Made by a program: the position numbers and the translations under genes
The notes under the pieces: generated by a model
Told to the model about the DNA's origin: nothing
The model's input: the letters and a program-made list of their open reading frames with translations, nothing else
The model's database searches: none
Source: Aliidiomarina soli
GTDB lineage: Bacteria; Pseudomonadota; Gammaproteobacteria; Enterobacterales; Alteromonadaceae
Assembly (NCBI RefSeq): GCF_003986975.1
Contig: NZ_PIPO01000004.1
Span: forward strand, 248,001-312,000
Reading direction: 5' to 3'
Length of the DNA: 64,000 bases
Shown: piece after piece, positions 38,881 through 48,183 of the stretch
Layout: every line of letters begins with the position of its first letter
Position numbering within the stretch: the first letter of the stretch is position 1

Positions 38881-40014
38881 TTACAGCGCGGGTCGCTCGT
38901 AGTGACCTTCCACACCCTGTTTAGACAATACCCATTGCCACAACTGAATATTCCTCGCCCGAAAAGCCCCGGCACAGGAGAGTAAATAGTAACGCCACAT
39001 ACGATAAAAACGCGTATCGTATTTGGCGTTTTTTTGCAGCTCAGGCCAGCCCTGCTCGAAATTATCATGCCAGGCCATTAACGTTTTATCGTAACTAGCG
39101 CCAAAGTTATGCAGGTCTTCGACCACGAAGAGCTTTTCCGCTGCCTCGCCAACATGACGAATAGCAGGTAGTTCGCCGTTCGGGAAAATGTACTTATCTA
39201 TCCACGGATCTGGAGGGGTGCCACCGGCATTGCGGCCAATGGTATGCAATAAAAACAGACCGTGTTCTTTCAGCACCTGATTAACAACCTGCATGTAGGT
39301 TCGATGGTTCTTCGGGCCAACATGCTCAAACATACCCAGGCTCACCACTGCATCGAAAGGCTTGTCGGCGAAGATCGCAGGCAAATCACGGTAGTCGTTT
39401 AATAAAAATTCAACTGGCAATCCTTTACAGCGTTCTTTACCCAGCTCAATTTGAGCTTTGGAAATGGTGACGCCAACACATTCAACGCCGTAATGTTCGG
39501 CCGCATACTGCATAAAGCTTCCCCAGCCGCAGCCCACGTCGAGCACCCGCATGCCAGGTTTTAATTTAAGTTTGCGGCAGGTGAGTTCCAGTTTGTGCTC
39601 CTGCGCGGTGTCCAGATCCTTGGCCTGAGTCCAGAAACCGCAGGTGTATACCATCCGTTTATCGAGCATCGTCTGGTATAGGTCGTTGCCGAGATCGTAG
39701 TGTTTTTGACCGACCTCCCAGGCGCGTTTTTTGCCCTGCAAATTAAACAGACGATTTTTCAGAGAATGCATAACAAGACGCGACGGATGAACCTGCTCTG
39801 CAATACGGGCCTGTAAAAGGCGGGAGAAAAACTGGTCGAGGTGCTCGCAGTCCCAGTGGCCGTCCATATAGGCCTCACCGAGGCCTAGGTTGCCATGGGC
39901 TAACGCGCGGGGTATGACATCGTTGCGATGCAACTGGAGGTCCCAGGGGCGGGACCCATTGATCTGAATATCTGCTTTTGCCAGCAATTCGTTTGCGAAA
40001 TCCTGAGAGGACAT
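38881..40014 (-). CDS. cfa: Cyclopropane-fatty-acyl-phospholipid synthase
   Basis: A 377-residue SAM-dependent enzyme that converts cis double bonds of membrane phospholipid chains to cyclopropane rings, hardening the membrane in stationary phase. The SAM site is VLDVGCGWGSF; GLFEHVG-type motif appears as GMFEHVG, with YIFPNGELP and YDKTLMAW downstream. It is close to the E. coli length (382), so the N-terminal lipid-binding part is intact. It diverges from udk. Confidence 0.95.
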   Translation of the reverse strand: MSSQDFANELLAKADIQINGSRPWDLQLHRNDVIPRALAHGNLGLGEAYMDGHWDCEHLDQFFSRLLQARIAEQVHPSRLVMHSLKNRLFNLQGKKRAWEVGQKHYDLGNDLYQTMLDKRMVYTCGFWTQAKDLDTAQEHKLELTCRKLKLKPGMRVLDVGCGWGSFMQYAAEHYGVECVGVTISKAQIELGKERCKGLPVEFLLNDYRDLPAIFADKPFDAVVSLGMFEHVGPKNHRTYMQVVNQVLKEHGLFLLHTIGRNAGGTPPDPWIDKYIFPNGELPAIRHVGEAAEKLFVVEDLHNFGASYDKTLMAWHDNFEQGWPELQKNAKYDTRFYRMWRYYLLSCAGAFRARNIQLWQWVLSKQGVEGHYERPAL

Positions 40015-40122
40015 GGTTTTACCTTTTTTATTTCGTCAAAATTTCAACCATTTAGGATGCTTACAAAGCCTAATACATAGTCCCTGATCTGTCACTAAGT
40101 GCGCCTTTTTACCCTTTATGTG

Positions 40123-40151
40123 TTTATATCTTGGCGCAAATTGGCGATAAT
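40123..40151 (+). promoter_or_regulatory. Candidate udk promoter
   Basis: TTTATA (40123-40128) and GATAAT (40146-40151) are 17 bases apart, about 43 bases before the udk start. The -10 matches the consensus at five of six positions. Confidence 0.45.
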
Positions 40152-40193
40152 GCGCGCTTGATGCGTTTATGAAGTCGTTAGAGAAGGTTTTTC

Positions 40194-40826
40194 GTGGGCA
40201 AAACAACCATTATCGCCATCGCCGGGGCGTCTGCATCCGGGAAGAGTTTATTTGCCTCTACAGTGTATCAGGAGTTGGTCGCAGAGCTAGGCGGCGAGCG
40301 GATTTCTGTGCTGCAGGAAGATGCGTATTATCGTGATCAGAGCCACCTTTCCTATGAGCAGCGAGTGCTCACCAACTACGACCACCCAACTGCCTTTGAA
40401 CATGACCTGTTGTACCAGCATCTGCAACAATTGCGCGATGGTCATGCGATCGAGATGCCGCAGTACTCCTATCAGGAGCACACGCGTCTTGAAAAAACCA
40501 TCCCGGTGACCCCTGCACGGGTTATTTTGGTTGAAGGTATTTTGCTGCTGAGCGATGAAAAGCTGCGCGAGCAGTTCGATATCTCGGTATTTATGGATAC
40601 GCCTTTAGATACCTGTCTTTTACGCCGTATTAATCGTGATATGGAGCTACGCGGACGTACGCTGGCTTCTATTACCGAGCAGTATGAGAATTATGTTCGT
40701 CCTGCCTTTTTTGATTTTATCTTCCCCTCTAAGCAACATGCGGATCTGGTTGTGACCCGCGGTGGTCAAAATGAAATTGCTATCGACATTATTAAAGCCA
40801 AAATTCGTCAGCTGCTGGCTGAATAA
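40194..40826 (+). CDS. udk: Uridine/cytidine kinase
   Basis: A 210-residue P-loop kinase that phosphorylates uridine and cytidine in pyrimidine salvage. Walker A is GASASGKS (11-18 region), followed by [22 protein letters not shown] and [12 protein letters not shown]. The start is GTG at 40194 with GAAGG seven bases before it. The nucleoside permease begins 31 bases after the stop, so uptake and phosphorylation are probably co-expressed. Confidence 0.95.
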   Translation: MGKTTIIAIAGASASGKSLFASTVYQELVAELGGERISVLQEDAYYRDQSHLSYEQRVLTNYDHPTAFEHDLLYQHLQQLRDGHAIEMPQYSYQEHTRLEKTIPVTPARVILVEGILLLSDEKLREQFDISVFMDTPLDTCLLRRINRDMELRGRTLASITEQYENYVRPAFFDFIFPSKQHADLVVTRGGQNEIAIDIIKAKIRQLLAE

Positions 40827-40857
40827 CTAGACAAAGACCGACGCTAAAGGAATCCCT

Positions 40858-42066
40858 ATGATAGGCTTGATTGGCATCGCCGTTTTACTGCTCATTGCTT
40901 ACGCATTTTCTGCTGCACCTACCCGGATACGCTGGCGCACCGTTGGTGGAGCCTTTGCATTGCAAGTCGGTCTTGGCGCTTTCGTACTCTATATCCCCCT
41001 GGGCCAGAATTTACTGGGTGGTTTCGCGCTTGGTGTGGCCAATGTCATTGGTTATGCCAGTGCAGGTATGGAATTCCTCTTTGGTGACATTGGCGCGTAT
41101 TCTCAGGGCTTTATTTTCGCAATCCACGTGCTTGGGGTCATCGTATTCTTCTCCTCGCTGATAGCGGTGCTGTATCACATCGGTATTATGCACTCGGTAA
41201 TTCGCTTGATTGGTGGCGGGTTACAACGCTTACTCGGGACCTCGAAACCCGAGTCAATGTCAGCAGCCGCCAATATTTTCGTCGGTCAGACTGAAGCCCC
41301 GCTTGTGATACGTCCTTATATACCGCGAATGACCCGATCTGAGCTTTTTGCGGTCATGGTCGGTGGCCTGGGTTCAATTGCTGGCTCAGTACTGGCTGGG
41401 TATGCAGGGCTGGGAATCGAATTAAAGTACCTGATAGCCGCCTGTTTCATGGCTGCACCAGGTTGTTTGTTGATGGCCAAAATTATTCTGCCGGAAACCG
41501 AAGAACCGCTTGACCAGCTTGCTGAAACCCCGCTCGAAGAAAAACGTACCAATGTCATCGACGCCGCAGCGTCAGGTGCTTCAAGCGGTATGCAACTGGC
41601 CCTGAACGTGGGCGCTATGCTACTCGCCTTTGTTGCATTGATTGCCCTGATAAATGGCATTATTGGCTGGGTTGGTGGCCTCTTTGGCGCTGAAGAGCTG
41701 ACGTTGCAGCTGATTCTGGGTTACATCTTTCAGCCACTGGCGTTCATTCTTGGCATAAGCTGGGACGAAGCTCGGCTTGCGGGGAGTTTTATTGGCCAGA
41801 AACTGGTTATTAATGAATTTGTAGCCTACCTTGATTTCGCCAACTACCGGGATCAGCTGAGTGAGCATAGCCAGGTAATTATTACCTTTATGCTCTGTGG
41901 TTTTGCCAATTTTTCTTCGATTGCAATCCTTCTGGGCGGACTCGGCGGGATGGCACCAAGTCGGCGCAAAGACATTGCCGAGCTGGGTATGCGCGCTTTG
42001 TTGGCCGCCACGCTGGCCAATTTGATGAGTGCGGCAATCGCCGGGGTCTTCTTTGCACTTTCTTAA
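40858..42066 (+). CDS. NupC-type concentrative nucleoside permease
   Basis: A 402-residue inner-membrane symporter of the CNT family, with about ten helices. It shows the nucleoside-site [13 protein letters not shown], the second-half [14 protein letters not shown] and [14 protein letters not shown] proteins bring in nucleosides with Na+ or H+. Its place just after udk supports pyrimidine nucleosides as cargo. A hairpin with a T-rich tail closes the unit at 42144-42177. Confidence 0.93.
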   Translation: MIGLIGIAVLLLIAYAFSAAPTRIRWRTVGGAFALQVGLGAFVLYIPLGQNLLGGFALGVANVIGYASAGMEFLFGDIGAYSQGFIFAIHVLGVIVFFSSLIAVLYHIGIMHSVIRLIGGGLQRLLGTSKPESMSAAANIFVGQTEAPLVIRPYIPRMTRSELFAVMVGGLGSIAGSVLAGYAGLGIELKYLIAACFMAAPGCLLMAKIILPETEEPLDQLAETPLEEKRTNVIDAAASGASSGMQLALNVGAMLLAFVALIALINGIIGWVGGLFGAEELTLQLILGYIFQPLAFILGISWDEARLAGSFIGQKLVINEFVAYLDFANYRDQLSEHSQVIITFMLCGFANFSSIAILLGGLGGMAPSRRKDIAELGMRALLAATLANLMSAAIAGVFFALS

Positions 42067-42077
42067 TGATCGCTTTT

Positions 42078-42107
42078 CCTGACAATTAGTTACAATTAAT
42101 TGTCAGG
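42078..42107. repeat. 11-bp perfect inverted repeat after the NupC gene
   Basis: CCTGACAATTA (42078-42088) and TAATTGTCAGG (42097-42107) are perfect complements with an 8-base spacer. There is no T run after it on either strand, so it is either an RNA-stabilising hairpin or a protein-binding dyad for the mlaC-like gene. Confidence 0.5.
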
Positions 42108-42143
42108 ACGTAAGACGCGTTTCGGTTTATACTATCAAACTAT

Positions 42144-42177
42144 ACCGCCTGGACTGATTCGGGCGGTTTGTTATTTT
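42144..42177 (+). terminator. Terminator-like hairpin after the NupC gene
   Basis: ACCGCC (42144-42149) pairs with GGCGGT (42162-42167); the following TTGTTATTTTTA is U-rich. It lies just before the ribosome-binding site of the next gene, so it could also act as a leader attenuator. Confidence 0.5.
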
Positions 42178-42197
42178 TATTCTTAAAGGAGCAGATT

Positions 42198-42872
42198 ATG
42201 AAATCCGTTTGGATAGCGTTCATGCTGGTACTTGCCCTCGTTGTGCCGAGTGCGATGGCGCAGGAGCGCATCGAAAATGATAATCCGCACCGCTTATTGC
42301 AGGAAGTTGCGGAGAAAATGCTGCAACGGATCCGTGATGACCGCGAGCGAATTGAGCAGGAACCTAATTATCTGCGCGTAATTATGGAAGAAGAACTTAT
42401 TCCTTATACCGATTATCGTTTTGCGGCGGCACAGGTCATGGGTCGCAATTGGCGTGCGCTGAATGACGAACAACGTCGTCAGTTTGTGGATGCGTTTCGC
42501 TCATACCTGATCAATACCTATGCGCGGGTCTTTACTCAGTATGATGAAGAGAAGCACGAATTGCAGTTCGGTCGTGAAGATGCCTATGAGAATGAGCGGG
42601 TGGTAATTGTCCGCGCTCAATTGAATCAGAATGATGGGCCGCCAATACGGCTGAACTTCAACCTTCGTCGTCAGACCCCTGAATCGCCGTGGATGGCATT
42701 CGATCTTGAGGCGGAAAACATTAGCCTGCTCAGCGCACAGCGCTCTGAAATTCAGTCTATTTTAAGTCAACGAGGCTTTGACGGAGCAATTGAACTGCTG
42801 CGTGAACGCGCGAGCGTCGAGATTGATCTCGACGAGGAACTTGATGCGGACGAATTTACCTCACAAGGGTAA
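42198..42872 (+). CDS. MlaC/Ttg2D family phospholipid-binding protein
   Basis: A 224-residue periplasmic protein with a signal peptide (1-21, cut after AMA). The mature part shows YTDYRFAAAQVMGRNWRALNDEQRRQFVDAFRSYLINTYARVF, the hallmark of the MlaC/toluene-tolerance Ttg2 family that ferries phospholipids between outer and inner membranes. The frame starts at a TTG (42168), but the ATG at 42198 with AAGGAG ahead fits the signal peptide. No mlaA, B, D, E or F gene is beside it, so it is a solitary copy, and the acidic tail (DLDEELDADEF) is unusual. Confidence 0.87.
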   Translation: MKSVWIAFMLVLALVVPSAMAQERIENDNPHRLLQEVAEKMLQRIRDDRERIEQEPNYLRVIMEEELIPYTDYRFAAAQVMGRNWRALNDEQRRQFVDAFRSYLINTYARVFTQYDEEKHELQFGREDAYENERVVIVRAQLNQNDGPPIRLNFNLRRQTPESPWMAFDLEAENISLLSAQRSEIQSILSQRGFDGAIELLRERASVEIDLDEELDADEFTSQG

Positions 42873-42937
42873 AGTGCGAAGCGGAGCGATTGAGCCGATT
42901 TGGGTTCAACCCAACTGACCTCAGTAGAGCATGACAG

Positions 42938-42972
42938 AAAGCCAGCTAGTTTAACCGCTAGCTGGCTTTTTT
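42938..42972 (+). terminator. Rho-independent terminator after the MlaC-like gene
   Basis: AAAGCCAGCTAG (42938-42949) and CTAGCTGGCTTT (42958-42969) form a perfect 12-bp stem with an 8-base loop, then more T residues. A second small dyad (TGGGTTCAACCCA, 42901-42913) lies just upstream. Confidence 0.92.
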
Positions 42973-43055
42973 ATATTTTGTAACAATTTTCCGGTTACCA
43001 TTGGCTTATCTATCCGTGTATAGATACTAGACTGACTCAATACAGGAACGACCTT

Positions 43056-43283
43056 ATGCAAAGTACAGAACAGCGCTACAGCGAATACAAAGTGATTCAT
43101 ATTGTTGAAGGAGGCTGTGGCACCATTTTTCTCGGTTCATCTGGCTTACCCATGAAAAAAATCGAAGCCGAACTGAATGCCTATGCGGCGGATGGCTGGC
43201 AGGTGGTGTTTCAGGTTCTGGAGATGAAGCGCTTCTGGTTGTTCTGGCAGCGTGAAGCCATGATAGTCACACTTGGACGGTAA
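43056..43283 (+). CDS. DUF4177 domain protein
   Basis: A 75-residue soluble protein of the DUF4177 type: YKVIHI near the start, KKIEAELNAYAADGWQVV in the middle and an aromatic FWLFWQREAMIVTL end. The function of the family is unknown. It starts its own unit after the preceding terminator and lies five bases before yidD, so the two are probably co-transcribed. Confidence 0.8.
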   Translation: MQSTEQRYSEYKVIHIVEGGCGTIFLGSSGLPMKKIEAELNAYAADGWQVVFQVLEMKRFWLFWQREAMIVTLGR

Positions 43284-43288
43284 TACGA

Positions 43289-43573
43289 GTGAACGCACAA
43301 CAGTTACTGATCCGCTCGATTCAGGCGTACCAGCGTAGCGGCGGTAGTCGCCGCTGGTTTGGTGTTTGTTGTAATTACGCGCCTACTTGCTCTGAATACA
43401 CCCTTCAGGCAGTGCGTGCGTTTGGTGCGCGCAAAGGGATGATGCTTGGCTGGAAACGAATACGGCGCTGCCGTGGTCACGATAGCTTTTGTGTGTGTTA
43501 TGAGCCCTTTCAGCCTGAACAGCAAAGTCAGAGCAAAAACCTCAGTCAGGAGGCAGCCTCGCATGTTAACTAA
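43289..43573 (+). CDS. yidD: Membrane protein insertion efficiency factor YidD
   Basis: A 94-residue YidD protein with the family core CNYAPTCSEYTLQAVRAFGARKGMMLGWKRIRRC, three conserved cysteines and an amphipathic helix. YidD aids YidC-dependent insertion of inner-membrane proteins. In most bacteria yidD lies between rnpA and yidC; here it is away from that cluster. The start is a GTG at 43289. Its last 11 bases overlap the next gene. Confidence 0.92.
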   Translation: MNAQQLLIRSIQAYQRSGGSRRWFGVCCNYAPTCSEYTLQAVRAFGARKGMMLGWKRIRRCRGHDSFCVCYEPFQPEQQSQSKNLSQEAASHVN

Positions 43574-43949
43574 ACGAGACGTTAATACAGACGAAGAAAG
43601 GCTGCGCAACAGGGCTCAACGGTTGCCTGCTATCGAGCGGAAAGCGTTCTACGAGACCGTCCGTCGCGAAGTGAAGGACCCGGATACCTATGCCGTGCTG
43701 AACTGGTTTTTTATCTGCGGGCTGCATCATTTTTACCTGCAGAAATGGCTTCGCGGCAGCATTAACCTGACTGTCTTTGTGCTTTCCATTGTCTTGCTGG
43801 CGACAGGCTGGCAGGGGCTTGGTGTGGTTATGCTGCTTGGTGTTCTTGTGCTTGAACTGGGGGCCTTATTTCGCTCTCAGCTGATTGTGCAGGACTATAA
43901 TAATGGCATTTATCGACGTAACCTCGCCCGTTTAGGGGTAGAGGGGTAA
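43563..43949 (+). CDS. TM2-like small membrane protein
   Basis: A 128-residue protein. A charged N-terminal region (1-40) is followed by two close membrane helices around NWFFICGLHHFYLQKWLRGSINL, the TM2-domain pattern with the conserved turn GxHHFYL, and by a third hydrophobic stretch (about 84-104). The frame is open from 43446, but that part lies in yidD; the ATG at 43563 with AGGAGG ten bases upstream is the credible start. It overlaps yidD by 11 bases, so it belongs to the DUF4177-yidD unit. Function unknown. Confidence 0.8.
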   Translation: MLTKRDVNTDEERLRNRAQRLPAIERKAFYETVRREVKDPDTYAVLNWFFICGLHHFYLQKWLRGSINLTVFVLSIVLLATGWQGLGVVMLLGVLVLELGALFRSQLIVQDYNNGIYRRNLARLGVEG

Positions 43950-43977
43950 GCCAGCTGATGTGGTGTCGTCGACACCA

Positions 43978-45021
43978 CTAACGGCCATACCAGAGTTCAA
44001 ATTCAATCCCAAGCATCCAGGCTCGTTCGCGCTCTTCCTCGGGGAGTTCCTTTGGCCAGTGCATACCGACCCATTTCTCCACATAGAACCAGTCGCGTAG
44101 CCAGGACTGGCGGTGGATAAAACGGGTCGAAATATCTTTGTGCTGGACTTCGGCTTTGGTTTCACCTGCATAAGTGATTTCAAATGCTACGGCTTTCTCT
44201 TCATCGTACAAATGGTAAATAGCAGCACTGTTACGCAGGCGGATACCTTCTACCCGTTCAGCATAGGTGGCTTCATTCGCTAAACGCAGCAGCCACTCGG
44301 GGCCCCAGGTGTGTTCATAATCAACTCGTTGAGCAAAGCCAAAGCCGTCGCTGTCACGCCAGAAGGCGGCGGACCGGGTGCGAAATTGAGCGTTGTTGGT
44401 TATCCGTTTTTGGTATAGGTAACGTGCTTCGGTATAAGGATCTGCATTTATCCCACCACGGATCCCAGCTGACACGTTAAATCGATTCTCCTCGCCCTGG
44501 CTGGGGTTAAAGCCCAGCCCAACCAACCATTCACTGTCCCCGTTGATGTTTCTCAGCACTGAGGCGCGGCGTTCAGCGTCCTCGCCAACCACGTAGTCAT
44601 CTGTGTCTACACGGCCGATAAAGGCAGAGAATCGGTTTTCGGCAATGGGTAAATTGACTCTGACCCGAAGGCTGGAGCGTACCCGCCAACCCTCGTACTC
44701 AGTCCACTGCGGCGCTAACGAGACTCGGCCCTGGCTGTCATAATCACTGTCATCAAAGGTTCGGCTATCACCAAAAAAACCATCGAACCAGCGAGCAGTG
44801 GCATCGACCGACGCCTGCACCCCACGCTGTACGCTGTCGAGCATCATATCGTCGTCATCAGGTGAGGACGTCTGCTGATTGGATTCTTCGTCTGCAGACT
44901 GTGAGCTGGATGTTGTCTGAGTAACCTGTTCTGGCTCATCCTGAGATTGTGCGCAACCCGACTGACTTAGCATCAGAGCAAACGCAATAAACGGCAAATA
45001 TGCAGGGCGCCATGACCGCAT
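43978..45021 (-). CDS. Unknown envelope protein, possibly a beta-barrel lipoprotein
   Basis: A 347-residue protein with a signal sequence ending in SQSGC-AQSQ; the lipobox is imperfect (Q at -3), so lipid attachment at C23 is likely but not sure. A Ser/Thr/Gln/Asp-rich linker (about 28-60) leads to VQASVDATARWFDGFFGDS and then repeated amphipathic strands with alternating aromatic and charged residues (WRVRSSLRVRVNLP, WLVGLGFNPSQGEENRFNVSAGIRGG, RAWMLGIEFELWYGR). The end resembles an outer-membrane barrel finishing in an aromatic strand. I know no named family for it. Confidence 0.78.
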   Translation of the reverse strand: MRSWRPAYLPFIAFALMLSQSGCAQSQDEPEQVTQTTSSSQSADEESNQQTSSPDDDDMMLDSVQRGVQASVDATARWFDGFFGDSRTFDDSDYDSQGRVSLAPQWTEYEGWRVRSSLRVRVNLPIAENRFSAFIGRVDTDDYVVGEDAERRASVLRNINGDSEWLVGLGFNPSQGEENRFNVSAGIRGGINADPYTEARYLYQKRITNNAQFRTRSAAFWRDSDGFGFAQRVDYEHTWGPEWLLRLANEATYAERVEGIRLRNSAAIYHLYDEEKAVAFEITYAGETKAEVQHKDISTRFIHRQSWLRDWFYVEKWVGMHWPKELPEEERERAWMLGIEFELWYGR

Positions 45022-45116
45022 AAGGTAAATTCCCTGTTAACTTTTTTATAATAGTGTTAGCCAAGATAGTGGCTATATAGCTGTTTTGTCCAGAACTTGA
45101 CGCTGGGTTTACAAAG

Positions 45117-45824
45117 TTAATGCGGGGAAAAACTGAAGTAATCATCGTTAAGCAAACTGTGACCGTGCTGTTTCAGCCATCGTTCCGCTTCACGGTAATC
45201 GGTGTCGTAGTGCTCCACTAAGGCCCAGTAGGCGGGAGAATGGTTAAAGTGAGTCAGATGACACAGTTCATGTAAGACTACGTAGCGCACCACCCATTCT
45301 GGTGCAGCAAACAGCCGCCAACTGAAGCTCAGTGTTTTTTGCGCCGAACAGGCACCCCACTTCGCGGTGTAATTGGCAATGCGCCAGGCTGCAGGGGGTG
45401 TAGCTATAGCTGCTGGCATATCCGCTAAATGTGTATCGAGCCAGTGCTGGGCCTGTTGCCTGAACCATTGCTGAACCAGCTTTTGAGTTTGGGCAGCGGG
45501 TTGAGTACAGCGTCGTGATAAACGAATTTGCAGAGTATTATCGATAGCTTCAATCGTATTTCTGTGCCCAGGGCGGACTTCAAGGCGCATTGCCTGGCCT
45601 AGCCAGAACAGGGTTTCCCCATGTTGCCACAGCCGTTTGGGAAGATCGCGCAGGCGGGTCTGTTGCGCCTGCAGGTGGCGTGTTATCCAGTCCTGCTTGC
45701 TGGCAACGAAGCTGTCAATACGGTGTAAAGCCACACTTTCCGGGGCTGCTACTCTGACTTTACCTTGCTTAATGGTAATGCCAATAGTGCGGCGGCGCTT
45801 GCTGCGAGATAAGGTGTAGTTCAA
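45117..45824 (-). CDS. YgjP-type (DUF45, SprT-like) zinc metallopeptidase
   Basis: A 235-residue soluble protein. The zinc motif is HELCH (185-189), followed by the third ligand region THFNHSPAYW (191-200); YTAKWGACS upstream is the conserved strand WGSCS of the family. YgjP/DUF45 proteins are predicted proteases of unknown target. It lies between an unknown envelope protein (96 bases downstream) and the divergent gor gene. Confidence 0.87.
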   Translation of the reverse strand: MNYTLSRSKRRRTIGITIKQGKVRVAAPESVALHRIDSFVASKQDWITRHLQAQQTRLRDLPKRLWQHGETLFWLGQAMRLEVRPGHRNTIEAIDNTLQIRLSRRCTQPAAQTQKLVQQWFRQQAQHWLDTHLADMPAAIATPPAAWRIANYTAKWGACSAQKTLSFSWRLFAAPEWVVRYVVLHELCHLTHFNHSPAYWALVEHYDTDYREAERWLKQHGHSLLNDDYFSFSPH

Positions 45825-45904
45825 TGGCAGGTCCCCAAATTGACTCGCAAATATGGTATAACGTTGCCAGCCAAACTTACAGAACAGACTGACAGGAAAT
45901 ATTC

Positions 45905-47263
45905 ATGAGCAGACATTTCGATTACCTTAGTATCGGCGCTGGTAGCGGTGGTATTGCCTCAGCCAACCGGGCTGCGATTCGTGGAGCCAGTGCGGCCGTG
46001 ATAGAAGCAAAAGCGGTCGGTGGCACCTGTGTAAACGTCGGTTGTGTACCAAAGAAAGTCATGTGGTATGGCGCTCATATCGCAGAAGCGCTTAAATATG
46101 CGCCTTCTTATGGGTTTGAAGTCGAGCAGAAAGGCTATGACTGGGGCACCCTGGTGAAAAACCGGGAAGCTTACATCGAACGTATTCATGGTGGTTATAA
46201 ACGCGGTTTTGCAGGCAACGGTGTTGAATACATTGAAGGGTTTGCGACCTTTGTTGACAAGAACACCGTGGAAGTAAACGGCGAACAGATTACCGCTGAC
46301 CATATAACCATTGCTGTTGGTGGCCGGCCGACCGTGCCTGATTTACCGGGCGCTGAGCATGGCATTGATTCTGACGGCTTCTTCGCATTAACCGAGCAGC
46401 CTAAAAAGGCCGTGGTTGTGGGTGCCGGCTACATCGCAGTAGAAATTGCCGGTGTATTTCATGCATTAGGCACAGATACCCACCTTCTGGTACGCCAGGA
46501 CCGGCCTCTGCGAGATTTTGAACGGTCGGTGATAGACAGCTTGTTAACACGCATGGAACAGGACGGTGGCCCGACGCTGCATACCTACAGTGAAGTAAAA
46601 AAAGTTGATAAGAATGACGACGGCACGCTCTGTATTACGACCCTGAATGATGAAATTGTAGATCAGGTCGACTGTTTGGTCTGGGCCATTGGCCGTGAAC
46701 CAACGACGGATAAAATCAACCTTGCCGCGGCGGGCGTTGAGGCTGACAAACAGGGCTACATTAAGGTTGACGACTATCAGAATACCAATGTCGACGGAAT
46801 ATACGCGGTCGGCGATATTACCGGCGCAGCACAGCTCACGCCGGTGGCAATTAAGGCTGGGCGTTTGCTGGCCGAACGTCTTTTCAATAAAGACATGCCA
46901 GATGCGCACATGGATTTTAGTCTGATCCCAACTATTGTGTTCAGTCACCCACCGATCGGCACTATTGGAATGACTGAGGTTGACGCTGTTGAGCACTACG
47001 GTGCGGATGAGGTTAAGGTATATGACTCGGGGTTTGCTGCCATGTACAACGCGGTCACCCCGCACCGTGCAATGAGTCACTTTAAGCTGGTGTGTGCGGG
47101 TTCGGATGAGAAGGTGGTAGGACTGCACGGCATTGGCGAGGGAATGGATGAGATCCTGCAGGGCTTTGCAGTAGCCATGAAGATGGGTGCGACAAAAGCC
47201 GATTTCGATGCCACAGTAGCCTTGCACCCAACCAGTGCTGAAGAGTTTGTTACCATGCGTTAA
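45905..47263 (+). CDS. gor: Glutathione-disulfide reductase
   Basis: A 452-residue FAD enzyme that reduces GSSG with NADPH in the cytoplasm. The FAD site is [10 protein letters not shown] (11-20), the redox pair C42/C47 in [13 protein letters not shown], the NADPH site [12 protein letters not shown] with downstream arginines ([11 protein letters not shown]), and the catalytic HPTSAEE near the C-terminus. The length matches E. coli Gor (450). The CLCA_X gene follows eight bases after the stop. Confidence 0.95.
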   Translation: MSRHFDYLSIGAGSGGIASANRAAIRGASAAVIEAKAVGGTCVNVGCVPKKVMWYGAHIAEALKYAPSYGFEVEQKGYDWGTLVKNREAYIERIHGGYKRGFAGNGVEYIEGFATFVDKNTVEVNGEQITADHITIAVGGRPTVPDLPGAEHGIDSDGFFALTEQPKKAVVVGAGYIAVEIAGVFHALGTDTHLLVRQDRPLRDFERSVIDSLLTRMEQDGGPTLHTYSEVKKVDKNDDGTLCITTLNDEIVDQVDCLVWAIGREPTTDKINLAAAGVEADKQGYIKVDDYQNTNVDGIYAVGDITGAAQLTPVAIKAGRLLAERLFNKDMPDAHMDFSLIPTIVFSHPPIGTIGMTEVDAVEHYGADEVKVYDSGFAAMYNAVTPHRAMSHFKLVCAGSDEKVVGLHGIGEGMDEILQGFAVAMKMGATKADFDATVALHPTSAEEFVTMR

Positions 47264-47271
47264 GTGCGACT

Positions 47272-48072
47272 GTGAGCCAGTTCTTACAGCGCGTCTATTA
47301 TCGCAATGGCGCGAACTACCGTAATGGCGATGATGTCAGCTTTGCTGATATCCAGCGGCGCTATGATTTTTATAGTATTCGGGTGGGTCGTTGGGTTACT
47401 TCCGTTGAGCAACAGCGGGCGGCTAATCTTTTTTACGATGCGTTGCGGGATATGGAGTCTTTGCTCAGGGTTCCGCCTGAGGTTATTTCTTTAAACGGAA
47501 CCCTGGCGCTGCATTTCGCAGTGGGCGGTCGTAAGCACAGTGCTGCCCACTATGAACCAGCGAGCAGAGCATTGGCCCTGGCAAAAAATGCAGGCGGCGG
47601 GAGCCTGGCGCACGAGTGGTTCCATGCGTTCGACCACTATATCTGTGCGCATATGTTCGCTACCCATTCTAAGGTGCCAGCAGAGGCGTTCGCGTCGCGC
47701 TACTGGCTTAGTCATCACGACTTCAAAGTTCATCCACTGAACAATTTGCTCGATACCGCCTTCAAGTTACTTTTCCTCGATAGTAACGGCCAAGGGGTGA
47801 GCCCCTTTATGCGCCATTGTATGGCTATCGACCAGCGGCTCGGGCGGGTTTATTTTAGCCAGCCAGAGGAAATTGCGGCGCGTGCGTTTGAGCGAATGCT
47901 GCAAGGGCTGGGGCAAAAAAATCACTTTCTGGTCTCCGGCACGCTGCAAAGTGAGACGGCCAATGCCGGGCTTTACCCCGACTCATCCACCACGTTTCAG
48001 CTTGGTGAACTCTGGTTGAGTTATTTTTACCATTTGGGTCGTGCGCTATCAGCGAAACGCAGTTCGTCATAA
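47272..48072 (+). CDS. CLCA_X family protein, putative zinc peptidase
   Basis: A 266-residue protein that matches what databases call the CLCA_X family, known from marine gammaproteobacteria. Its centre has SLAHEWFHAFDHY, an HExxH zinc-peptidase motif at 114-118, with more histidines after it (CAHMFATHSK). No signal peptide, so it is cytoplasmic. The RVYYRNGANYRNGDDVSFADI start is typical of the group. Function and substrate are unknown. GTG at 47272, eight bases after gor; no strong ribosome-binding site is seen, so translation may depend on coupling with gor. Confidence 0.75.
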   Translation: MSQFLQRVYYRNGANYRNGDDVSFADIQRRYDFYSIRVGRWVTSVEQQRAANLFYDALRDMESLLRVPPEVISLNGTLALHFAVGGRKHSAAHYEPASRALALAKNAGGGSLAHEWFHAFDHYICAHMFATHSKVPAEAFASRYWLSHHDFKVHPLNNLLDTAFKLLFLDSNGQGVSPFMRHCMAIDQRLGRVYFSQPEEIAARAFERMLQGLGQKNHFLVSGTLQSETANAGLYPDSSTTFQLGELWLSYFYHLGRALSAKRSSS

Positions 48073-48183
48073 CGTGTTACAAATTTGTTTGTAAATGCAA
48101 TTGCGTACGCTTTGCATCACAGATATGGTTAAAATTCATTCATCTTGAAGTCATCTAATCTCAGAAAATAGGGAAACTACGTC

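Noticed and set aside
42895-42917. GGGTTCAACCC resembling a tRNA T-arm
   Set aside because: The loop is too short and no acceptor, D or anticodon stem can be built around it; it is a small dyad before a terminator.
43446-43562. N-terminal extension of the TM2-like protein inside yidD
   Set aside because: It is the out-of-frame reading of yidD; the ATG at 43563 has a strong ribosome-binding site.
46544-47227. 227-codon open frame on the minus strand inside gor
   Set aside because: It lies wholly opposite the conserved gor coding sequence, has no ribosome-binding site and reads as an unstructured mix; it is a shadow of gor codon use.
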